From NCBI GenBank assembly GCA_022072455.1, contig JAJVHY010000030.1, positions 1 to 39,088 on the forward strand: a stretch of DNA of 39,088 nt, written 5' to 3'. Positions within the stretch are counted from its first letter, which is position 1; each line of letters starts with the position of its first letter. Shown piece after piece: positions 1 to 7,255 of the stretch. The notes below the pieces were generated by a model that worked only from the letters and a program-made list of their open reading frames with translations, did no database searches and was not told the DNA's origin. Position numbers and translations under genes: made by a program. This DNA comes from Verrucomicrobiia bacterium. GTDB lineage: Bacteria; Verrucomicrobiota; Verrucomicrobiia; Palsa-1439.

Positions 1-123
1 ACGCGAACAACGAAAGGTACAAATGGCACTAGCTGCCTGACCGACGAAAAATTTGCCCCTCCCCTCGGGGAGGGGCAAACGGGAGAACTACCAACTCAAT
101 TACTGAACTTGACGGACACAACT
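1..123. repeat. Left copy of 123-bp terminal inverted repeat
   Basis: Positions 1-123 are the exact reverse complement of 38963-39085 at the other end of the window. The copy carries a 13-bp-arm palindrome at 52-79. Nothing inside it codes convincingly and no transposase lies nearby. It may be a dispersed intergenic repeat at which the assembly stopped, or a true inverted pair flanking this 39-kb block; the window alone cannot decide. Confidence 0.95.
47..79 (-). terminator. Terminator-like hairpin in left repeat
   Basis: Two 13-base arms (52-64 and 67-79) pair perfectly around a two-base centre. Read leftwards, the hairpin is followed by five T residues (complement of 47-51), the usual form of an intrinsic terminator. 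It would stop transcription moving out of the window to the left, or coming from an unseen gene. No gene seen here runs into it. Confidence 0.6.
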
Positions 124-238
124 AAATTTATATTTGCGCCACCATCAACTGGACTGTCGGCGGCAAATTGACTACTCAACCTCCTACGCCGGCATGTTCC
201 CAGTCGCGCGTCCCGACGCGAGCCGCCGACAACACGAA

Positions 239-256
239 CTGGCAAACACTTTGCTT
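239..256 (+). promoter_or_regulatory. Sigma-54-like promoter before adenylation-PCP gene
   Basis: The sequence has CTGGCA and TTTGC with GG (241-242) and GC (253-254) exactly ten bases apart, the hallmark of -24/-12 promoters read by RpoN. The predicted transcript start, about 266, falls just before the ATG at 268, so the message would be nearly leaderless. A 9-base inverted repeat (156-164 with 222-230) lies upstream. The match is by eye. Confidence 0.45.
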
Positions 257-267
257 TGATAGGGTCC

Positions 268-2115
268 ATGTCTGTGTGTAACGATTTTACCCAACGCTCT
301 ACGCTTAATGCAACCGAGTCACCGGCTTTTCTGCATTCCTTGTTTCTGGTTCGGGCAAGGGAACATCCCGATGATTTCGCCGTCATCACACCGCACTACC
401 GCCTGACGTATGGTGACTTGCACCGCCGCGCCTTGCAAATCAGCCAGCGATTGCAGACAACCGATGTGCTGCCGAATACGCTCGTGGCTGTGGTGATGAA
501 CAAAGGGTGGGAGCAAATCGTGGCTGTGCTGGGTGTGTTGTATGCCGGGGCGGCTTATTTGCCCATTTCGGCGGATTTACCGGCAGAGCGGCGCTCCCAT
601 TTACTCCGGCATGGCGAGGTCAAGGCTGTGTTGACGCAGGGAATGGTCGACCGGGCGACTGTCTGGCCGGCGGATGTTCAAGTGATTCGTGTTGATGAAG
701 AAGGCGAAGCCGCCACCGATTTTCCAGCGCCACGTCAACAACCCGAGGATTTGGCGTATGTGATCTACACTTCCGGCTCCACGGGAATGCCCAAAGGCGT
801 CATGATTGAGCATCGCAGCGCGCTCAATACGATCCTCGATATGAACCGGCGGTTTGGCATCACCGCGACCGATCGGGTGTTATCCGTTTCGGCGTTGAGC
901 TTTGATCTTTCAGTCTACGATATTTTTGGAATGCTGGCGGCTGGCGGGGCCATCGTCCTGCCGGCCGCGGAGGATTCCCGCGATCCGGCGCACTGGGCCG
1001 AATTGGTGCTTAAGGAGGGCGTCACCATCTGGAACAGCGCGCCGGCCTTGATGAATCTGTATTGCGATCATGTGGCCACCCAACCGGCGCTGGCCGCGCG
1101 CTCGCTGCGCTGGGTGTGGTTGAGCGGGGATTGGATTCCCCTCAAGTTACCGGCGCGGATCCGCAGCCTCTCCCCGCAGACGCAAATCTGCAGCCTCGGC
1201 GGCGCAACGGAAGCTTCGATTTGGTCCATCTTGTTTCCCATCGACTCCGTCGCCCCAGCGTGGAAGAGCATCCCCTATGGCCGGCCAATGGAAAACCAGA
1301 CTGTTCAAGTGCTCGACGCTGACCTCGAACCGGCGCCTCTTTTGACCGCCGGCGAAATTTATATCGGCGGGCTGGGAGTGGCGCGCGGCTACTGGCGTGA
1401 CCCGGAAAAAACAGCCGACCGGTTTATCCGCCACCCCAAAACCGGGGCGCGGCTCTATCGCACCGGCGACCGCGGCCGGTGCTTGCCGGACGGCAACATT
1501 GAGTTATTGGGGCGGGTTGATTTCCAGGTCAAAATTCGCGGCTTCCGAATTGAGTTGGACGAAATCGAGGCCACCCTCCGGCAACATCCTGGCTTGACCG
1601 CCGCCGTGGTCACGGCCTACGGCAAACGCCTCGGCGAACAATCCCTCGCCGCCTATGTGGTCGCACGCGACACTGCGCCAACACCGGGCGAACTGCGCCG
1701 ATTTTTATTGCGGCATTTACCGGACTACATGGTGCCAAACACATTCATGGTGCTACCGCAATTACCACTCACCGCCCACGGTAAAATCGATCGGCAAGCG
1801 TTGCCGGCACCCCGCCCGCCGGCCCGAAGGGATGATCCCACCCTCGTCGCGCCACGGTCACCGACGGAACAACAAGTCGCTCGCATCTGGTCGGAGGTAC
1901 TCCGCGTTTCCCCCGTCGGCGTGCATGACAACTTCTTTGATTTTGGCGGCACCTCCTTGCTGGCGGTGCAAATCATCTCGCGATTGAATGAGGTGCTGGC
2001 TTACCCACTCCCGGTGCGCGTTCTGTTTGACCACCCAACCGTGGCCAGCCTCAGCGCGCAGATTGTTCAGAAGCGGCGAGCTTTGAACGCCGATGCAGTG
2101 ACGGGTGATTTGTAG
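268..2115 (+). CDS. Free-standing NRPS-type adenylation + carrier (A-PCP) protein
   Basis: A 615-residue protein with an amino-acid adenylation domain (about 20-510) followed by one peptidyl-carrier domain (about 530-600). Visible core motifs: A3 YTSGSTGMPKG at 167-177, A5 GATEAS, A7 YRTGD, A8 KIRGFRIE, and the A10 lysine in AHGKID near 506. The carrier has DFGGTS with Ser563 as the likely phosphopantetheine site. There is no condensation, thioesterase or reductase domain. Read along the usual specificity positions, the pocket is D-L-Y-N-W-S-L-I, close to cysteine codes (DLYN-L/M-SLI), so cysteine is the best guess and alanine is possible. The start is ATG268; a TTG at 256 is in frame but has no better ribosome-binding site. 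The protein would load an amino acid on its own carrier for a partner enzyme outside the window or in trans. Confidence 0.9.
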   Translation: MSVCNDFTQRSTLNATESPAFLHSLFLVRAREHPDDFAVITPHYRLTYGDLHRRALQISQRLQTTDVLPNTLVAVVMNKGWEQIVAVLGVLYAGAAYLPISADLPAERRSHLLRHGEVKAVLTQGMVDRATVWPADVQVIRVDEEGEAATDFPAPRQQPEDLAYVIYTSGSTGMPKGVMIEHRSALNTILDMNRRFGITATDRVLSVSALSFDLSVYDIFGMLAAGGAIVLPAAEDSRDPAHWAELVLKEGVTIWNSAPALMNLYCDHVATQPALAARSLRWVWLSGDWIPLKLPARIRSLSPQTQICSLGGATEASIWSILFPIDSVAPAWKSIPYGRPMENQTVQVLDADLEPAPLLTAGEIYIGGLGVARGYWRDPEKTADRFIRHPKTGARLYRTGDRGRCLPDGNIELLGRVDFQVKIRGFRIELDEIEATLRQHPGLTAAVVTAYGKRLGEQSLAAYVVARDTAPTPGELRRFLLRHLPDYMVPNTFMVLPQLPLTAHGKIDRQALPAPRPPARRDDPTLVAPRSPTEQQVARIWSEVLRVSPVGVHDNFFDFGGTSLLAVQIISRLNEVLAYPLPVRVLFDHPTVASLSAQIVQKRRALNADAVTGDL

Positions 2116-2211
2116 GGCGCGCATTCGCGAATTTGAGAGCCAGCGAATCCGACCGGCAATGCGAAATTGATTGTCCGCGAGCAACCCCGTTGCTAAGTCT
2201 CCCGCCATCCT

Positions 2212-5200
2212 GTGAAAACAAACGCCCATTCTCCCTGGCCGGTTCTGAACCGGTATGACGCCAACCATCTCCGCCGGATCGCGCTGCCTCTCGGCGGCAT
2301 CGGCACCGGCACCGTCTCGCTGGGCGGTCGCGGCGATCTGCGCGACTGGGAACTAGTCAACCGTCCGGCCAAGGGCTTCATCCCGCCGGCCGAAGGACGC
2401 ATCGGTCCGTTCTTCGCCGTGTGGGTGAAACCGAAAGGCGGCCAGCCGGTGGCGCGCTTATTGGAGGGACCGTTGCCTCTTGAGACGTACGAAGGGTCAA
2501 TGGGGGCCACGCCGCTCAATCACGGCTTGCCGCGGTTTCGCGATTGCGAGTTCCACGCGGCGTATCCGTTGGGACAAGTCGTGTTGTCGGACCCAGCCAT
2601 GCCAGTGGATGCGCGACTCGAAGCGTTCAATCCCCTCATCCCCGGCGATGCCGACGCGAGCGGAATCCCAATGGTGGCGCTCCGGTATGTCCTGCACAAT
2701 CGCACCGGCAAGCCGCTCGAGGCGGCGATCTGCGGGATGGTGCCGAATTTCATCGGCGCTGATGGAGAGAATTCGACCGGCGTTGATTGGCTCGGCGCCC
2801 AACAATTTAGCGCACGCTACAAGGGAAACCAGAACGAATTCCGGCAGGGGCGAGGCGTGCATGGGGTTTATCTGTTTTCCAAGCAACTCGATCCCACGTT
2901 TGTCCAGTGGGGCACGCTGGCGTTGGCAGTTCTCGGTCAGCGCGCCGCCGCCGTGAGTTACCGGACGGCGTGGGCGGAAAAAGGTTGGGGCGATTCGACG
3001 CTCGATTTCTGGGAAGATTTCCTCGCCGATGGCCGGCTGCAGGAACGCGCGCAGGGCAAAGAAGGCGCGCCGAAGGCGACGCTCGCCACCCGGTTCACAA
3101 TTCCCGCGCGGGGCACAAAGTCAGTGACATTTCTCCTGACGTGGCACTTTCCAAACCGACAAAACTGGTTTCCACCGCGACCGGAAGATCGATCCGCCGA
3201 ATCTTCCCGGCCGCTCACGCCGTTCGTAATCGCGCCGCGCGTCAGCGAGTTACTGCCGTTTGCAGGCGCGATCGCCGGCTTGGAATATCCACCGACGCTC
3301 ACGGTCTCGCCCCGGGTCTTCGCGAACGCGCAGCAGTTCTGCAATGTCCGTGACGAGATTCTCGCGCGCGGCACCGCCAACACCCTCGTCTATTTCCAGA
3401 CGAAAATCCGCTGCGCCGAACCGATGGAATTGGATGCGCTGCTCGGCTACGACGGCCCGGTCGCCCTCTGGGTGAATGGCGCGAAAAGATTTATTGATTC
3501 GCACGGGACAAATCCGGCCGCGCCGGACACCGTCCGCGTGCCGTTTTCCGTACCGGCAGGTGACCACGAAATCCTCGTCGCGCTCAGCTCCAACGCCGGC
3601 AAAGCATGGGGAATCTACCTGCGGTTCGAACGCAAGAACGTGCCGCAACACACGGCCACGGTGCTCTTGCCGGTATTGTTGGACGCCCCACCCGCCAATA
3701 AACCCGCCGCCGCCGCCGCGGTCTGGACCGGCAATTATTACGCGACGCAATATCAGGACGCGTGGGATGTCGCGGTCAAGGTCGCGCCGCGCTTGCGGGA
3801 ATTGGAGCGGCGCACCGTGGCTTTTGTCCGGGCATTCGGTGATTCGGATTTGCCGGCCGCAGTCAAAGAGGCGGCGCTCAACAACGTCAGCACCTTGCGG
3901 ACACAGACGACGTTCCGAACGGCGGACGGTTTCTTGTTCGGTTGGGAAGGTTGTGCCGATCACGTCGGCTCCTGTTTTGGGTCGTGCACACACGTGTGGA
4001 ACTACGAGAACGCCCTCGGTTTCTTGTTCGGTGATTTGTCGCGCGGAATGCGCCGGGTCGAGTTTGAGCACGCAACGCTCCCCAGCGGGCTGATGTGTTT
4101 TCGCGTCGGACTGCCGTTGACGAACGCCCACGAATTTCCGAAAGCCGCCGCCGATGGCCAGTTGGGCGTCATCATGCGGTTTTACCGGGACTGGAAACTG
4201 TCCGGCGACGAAGCGTTTCTCCGGTCACTCTGGCCCAAGGTGCGGAAGGCGCTGGAGTTTTGCTGGATTCCCGGTGGCTGGGATGCCGACCAGGACGGCG
4301 TGATGGAAGGGTGCCAACACAACACGATGGACGTCGAGTACTACGGTCCGAATCCGCAGATGGGCATCTGGTATCTCGGTGCGTTGCGGGCGGCTACCGC
4401 AATGGCGGAGCACGTCGGCGACGATGATTTTGCGCAAACCTGCCGGAGTTTATTCGAACGCGGGCGCGACTGGATTGAGAAAAACCTGTTCAACGGCGAA
4501 TACTATGAGCACCAGATTTGGTCGCCCAAGGGGCCGATCGCGGATGGCTTGCGTATCGGCATGGGCGGCAGCGAAGTCGTGCCGGAGTATCAACTCGGGG
4601 CCGGCTGTCTGGTGGATCAACTCGTCGGACAATACATGGCGCACGCCATCGGGTTGGGGTACCTGATTGATCCCGGCCACGCGAAGACCACGTTGCGCAG
4701 TATCATGAAGTACAACTTCAAGGAAAGTTTCCACGATCACTTCAATCAATTACGCAGCTACGTCCTTGGCGACGAAGCAGCGCTGTTGATGGCCAGTTAC
4801 CCGCGCGGCAACCGGCCGGCCGTGCCGTTCCCGTATTACACCGAAGTGATGACCGGCTTCGAGTACACTGCCGCCGTCGGCATGCTCTACGAAGGGCTGA
4901 CGGCGGATGGTTTGAAATGCATCCGCGCCATTCGCGCCCGGTACGATGGCCGCAAACGCAGCCCGTGGAACGAAGCCGAGTGCGGCCACCACTACGCGCG
5001 GGCCATGGCGAGTTGGACGGCGGTATTAGCGCTGACCGGTTTCCAGTATTCCGCCGTGACCGGGACGATGGAGTTTGCCGCGTCGAAAAGACCGGTCACC
5101 TGGTTCTGGTCCACCGGTGCCGCTTGGGGCACCTGCCGGCAAGTGCCGCACCACGGAAACATTCAAGTCATGCTGCGAGTCGAGCATGGCACCGTGCGCC

Positions 5201-5295
5201 TCCGCCGCCTCCGCTTGGCCGGTCGCGGCGAGTCGGCCATCAAGGAACGCGTCCTCCGCGCCGGTCAGCAGTTGCAACTCCGTTGCCAAGGTTGA
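2212..5295 (+). CDS. GH116 family glycosidase (GBA2-like) with inserted domain
   Basis: A 1027-residue protein with no signal peptide, so probably cytoplasmic. The N-terminal GH116 domain has the family signature PLGGIGTGTVSLGGRGDL. The C-terminal alpha-helical catalytic domain (about 505-950) has QHNTMDVEYYGPN, with Glu709 the probable nucleophile, and CLVDQLVGQ, with Asp802 the probable acid/base by family analogy. Relatives (human GBA2, Thermoanaerobacterium GH116) remove beta-linked glucose, xylose or N-acetylglucosamine. About 185 residues (320-503) sit between the two domains and include a beta-rich stretch with LWVNGAKRF and VPAGDHEILVAL, resembling a carbohydrate-binding-like sandwich. 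Start is GTG2212 with no clear Shine-Dalgarno sequence; the gap of 96 bases from the gene before holds nothing recognised. The substrate cannot be told from sequence. Confidence 0.88.
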   Translation: MKTNAHSPWPVLNRYDANHLRRIALPLGGIGTGTVSLGGRGDLRDWELVNRPAKGFIPPAEGRIGPFFAVWVKPKGGQPVARLLEGPLPLETYEGSMGATPLNHGLPRFRDCEFHAAYPLGQVVLSDPAMPVDARLEAFNPLIPGDADASGIPMVALRYVLHNRTGKPLEAAICGMVPNFIGADGENSTGVDWLGAQQFSARYKGNQNEFRQGRGVHGVYLFSKQLDPTFVQWGTLALAVLGQRAAAVSYRTAWAEKGWGDSTLDFWEDFLADGRLQERAQGKEGAPKATLATRFTIPARGTKSVTFLLTWHFPNRQNWFPPRPEDRSAESSRPLTPFVIAPRVSELLPFAGAIAGLEYPPTLTVSPRVFANAQQFCNVRDEILARGTANTLVYFQTKIRCAEPMELDALLGYDGPVALWVNGAKRFIDSHGTNPAAPDTVRVPFSVPAGDHEILVALSSNAGKAWGIYLRFERKNVPQHTATVLLPVLLDAPPANKPAAAAAVWTGNYYATQYQDAWDVAVKVAPRLRELERRTVAFVRAFGDSDLPAAVKEAALNNVSTLRTQTTFRTADGFLFGWEGCADHVGSCFGSCTHVWNYENALGFLFGDLSRGMRRVEFEHATLPSGLMCFRVGLPLTNAHEFPKAAADGQLGVIMRFYRDWKLSGDEAFLRSLWPKVRKALEFCWIPGGWDADQDGVMEGCQHNTMDVEYYGPNPQMGIWYLGALRAATAMAEHVGDDDFAQTCRSLFERGRDWIEKNLFNGEYYEHQIWSPKGPIADGLRIGMGGSEVVPEYQLGAGCLVDQLVGQYMAHAIGLGYLIDPGHAKTTLRSIMKYNFKESFHDHFNQLRSYVLGDEAALLMASYPRGNRPAVPFPYYTEVMTGFEYTAAVGMLYEGLTADGLKCIRAIRARYDGRKRSPWNEAECGHHYARAMASWTAVLALTGFQYSAVTGTMEFAASKRPVTWFWSTGAAWGTCRQVPHHGNIQVMLRVEHGTVRLRRLRLAGRGESAIKERVLRAGQQLQLRCQG

Positions 5296-5319
5296 CACCC
5301 TTCCGCGGCGGGCTAGACT
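5292..5319 (+). promoter_or_regulatory. Sigma-70-type promoter, leaderless arrangement
   Basis: TTGACA (5292-5297), a 16-base spacer and TAGACT (5314-5319) form a near-consensus promoter overlapping the stop codon of the gene before. The GTG start at 5326 is only six bases beyond the -10 box, so transcription would begin at the start codon. No Shine-Dalgarno sequence is present, which fits a leaderless message. Confidence 0.65.
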
Positions 5320-5325
5320 GCGCCC

Positions 5326-5631
5326 GTGTCGGACGACGTCAAACTCTGCGCCAAAAGCCGAAAAGTCGTTGCCGCCTGCTGGCTCGATATTTCGCGCGTC
5401 CGCATTCGGGTGACGCGCGGCATCATCCACTTGCAAGGGACGGTGATTCGCATTGGGGAAGACCCGCGCGACCCGGAAGCCAACGAGCCGTACTTGGAAA
5501 AACTTGACGAACAATTACACACCCTGCCCGGCTTTCGCGCCATTCAATACACGTTCGACAACTGGCGCCGCGAAACCAACGGCAGTTGGCGGTACCTCGG
5601 CAAGAAACCCCGGAGCGCGAAGAAACGTTAG
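5326..5631 (+). CDS. Small BON-like hypothetical protein
   Basis: A 101-residue basic protein. The middle reads IRVTRGIIHLQGTVIR and later LHTLPGFRAIQYTFDNWRRE, which resembles the beta-alpha-beta pattern of BON domains (G-I-x-L-x-G-x-V, then a helix ending in a glycine turn and a final strand). There is no signal peptide or membrane segment, and the C-terminus is lysine/arginine rich. GTG5326 is chosen because a near-consensus promoter ends six bases upstream. The function is not recognised; the BON resemblance is inference. Confidence 0.65.
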   Translation: MSDDVKLCAKSRKVVAACWLDISRVRIRVTRGIIHLQGTVIRIGEDPRDPEANEPYLEKLDEQLHTLPGFRAIQYTFDNWRRETNGSWRYLGKKPRSAKKR

Positions 5632-5655
5632 CTCGCCGGGCGCTTGGGGTTGAGC

Positions 5656-5676
5656 TATAATCCAGCCGTAAGGAGG
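5656..5676 (+). promoter_or_regulatory. -10 box and Shine-Dalgarno for usp gene
   Basis: A perfect TATAAT (5656-5661) is followed by AAGGAGG (5670-5676), five bases before ATG5682. No good -35 box is seen at the right distance. The strong ribosome-binding site fixes the start of the universal stress protein and contrasts with the SD-less genes nearby. Confidence 0.6.
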
Positions 5677-5681
5677 CTGCT

Positions 5682-6530
5682 ATGTTTAAGACGATTCTCG
5701 TGGGAGTAGACGGCTCAACCGGGGCCGACAGCGCCACGCGGTACGCCATCATGCTGGCGCAGAAACTTCAGGCGCGGATTCTCGCGCTCCATGTCACGGA
5801 CGTTCGCCTGTTGGAAGGCCCGTGGTTGGCGGATCTTTCCGGTGCGCTCGGCGCGCAACCCTACCCGGCCCTGCTCGCGCAAGTCCGCGAAGTTCAAGCC
5901 ACCCGCTCCCAAACGATTCTCGCTGCCGTCACCCAGCAGTGCCAGACTCACGGCGTCCCTTGCGAGGTCGCGGCCGCCACCGGCAGTCTCGTGCATACGT
6001 TCTTGGAATTCGAAAAACGCGCCGACCTCGTCGTCCTCGGCCAACGGGGCGAACACGCGCAATGGCATGCTGACATGCTCGGCGCCGGCGTCGAACGCAT
6101 GGTGCGCGCCTCGCAAAAACCGTGTTTGATCGTCCCCGAGAAATTTGCCCCGACAACCCACATTCTCCTCGCTCATGATGGCAGCGATGAATCCACCAAA
6201 GCGCTCCACCGCGGCCTGAACCTAGCGGTCGCCCTCGCCGCTGCGGTAACCATCGTCATCGCCTGCCCGCACGACCAAGAAGCCAACGCGGCCAAGATTT
6301 TGGAACACGCCCGCGAACTCGCGTTGGCGCGGGGCCTGACGACACACGGCCAATTACTCCACATGGATCCCGAACTAGCCATTCTGCAGGTCGCTACGGA
6401 AGTCGGCGCCAACTTGATCGTGATGGGCGCGTACGGCCACACGCGGATCCGGGAATGGATTCTCGGTTCCACCACCTCGCACGTCCTGCGCAAAGCACGC
6501 GTGCCAGTCCTGCTGGCGCGCGGCGAATGA
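5682..6530 (+). CDS. Universal stress protein, tandem UspA domains
   Basis: A 282-residue cytoplasmic protein of two fused Usp domains (about 1-150 and 155-282). Each begins with the family strand and Asp (ILVGVDGS; ILLAHDGS). The second ends with GAYGHTRIREWILGSTTS, which fits the ATP-binding pattern G-x2-G-x9-G-S/T. The first has a looser version with GQRGEHAQWHADMLGAG. Proteins of this kind bind ATP or AMP and help cells survive stress; the exact role varies. A perfect Shine-Dalgarno sequence sets the start. The stop overlaps the next start as ATGA, so the two genes are co-translated. Confidence 0.93.
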   Translation: MFKTILVGVDGSTGADSATRYAIMLAQKLQARILALHVTDVRLLEGPWLADLSGALGAQPYPALLAQVREVQATRSQTILAAVTQQCQTHGVPCEVAAATGSLVHTFLEFEKRADLVVLGQRGEHAQWHADMLGAGVERMVRASQKPCLIVPEKFAPTTHILLAHDGSDESTKALHRGLNLAVALAAAVTIVIACPHDQEANAAKILEHARELALARGLTTHGQLLHMDPELAILQVATEVGANLIVMGAYGHTRIREWILGSTTSHVLRKARVPVLLARGE

Positions 6531-7255
6531 AACCGGTCATCGCTGTCACACCGGAAGCGATTCACTTACCGGGCCGGTTCGACGGGCGCGGAGCATTCTG
6601 CGGCGTGTCGTATTCACAAGCCATCGAATTGGTCGGCGGGATACCGGTCATCGTACCGTTGACGAAACGCCGGGCAGTCCTCGACCATTTTCTCGATAAC
6701 TGCGCCGGCTTGTTGCTGACCGGGGGCGGGGATGTGAGTTTCAAGTTTTACACTCCCCGACGGCGTGCAAAAATCTCCGGGGTGGATGAAGTCCGGGATG
6801 AGATGGAAATCTATCTCGTCCGCGCCGCGCTGAAACGCGAGTTGCCGGTGTTGGCGATTTGCCGGGGGATTCAGGTGTTGAACGTCGCCCTCGGCGGCAC
6901 CTTGATCGCGGATTTACCGGGTCACCGTAATCCCCAGCCGGACGCGTTGTGCGACGCCCTGACCTGGACGGCGGATTCGCGGATGCGAAAGTTACTGGGT
7001 CGCGCCCCCGGCAAGGTGAACACTTCGCACCATCAGGCGCTCGGCGTGGTGGCGGCACCGCTGCGGGTGGTGGCGCGCTCCGCGGATGGCGTCATCGAAG
7101 CGGTCGAACACAAAACCGCGCGGCTGTGTTGGGGCGTGCAGTTTCACCCCGAACGGTTGGTGTACGTTGCGCCGCAATTCCGGCGGTTGTTCCGCGCGCT
7201 GGTCAGTTCGCGGCCGGCGGCTCGGACTCGTCGGTCTGCCGGCGGGGGAGTTTGA
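6527..7255 (+). CDS. Gamma-glutamyl-GABA hydrolase-like class I amidotransferase (peptidase C26)
   Basis: A 242-residue protein with the class I glutamine amidotransferase fold. The nucleophile elbow AICRGIQVLNV has Cys112, GLLLTGGGDV forms the oxyanion region, and GVQFHPER supplies His207 and Glu209. The family (PuuD and relatives) hydrolyses gamma-glutamyl bonds, for example gamma-glutamyl-GABA in putrescine breakdown; no other putrescine genes are here, so the substrate is open. The ATG overlaps the stop of the usp gene by four bases. The last 53 bases overlap the convergent foldase gene. Confidence 0.87.
   Translation: MKPVIAVTPEAIHLPGRFDGRGAFCGVSYSQAIELVGGIPVIVPLTKRRAVLDHFLDNCAGLLLTGGGDVSFKFYTPRRRAKISGVDEVRDEMEIYLVRAALKRELPVLAICRGIQVLNVALGGTLIADLPGHRNPQPDALCDALTWTADSRMRKLLGRAPGKVNTSHHQALGVVAAPLRVVARSADGVIEAVEHKTARLCWGVQFHPERLVYVAPQFRRLFRALVSSRPAARTRRSAGGGV

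Noticed and set aside
2116-2211. Terminator between the adenylation and GH116 genes
   Set aside because: The palindrome ATTCGCGAAT is short and no T-run follows, so a terminator is not supported.
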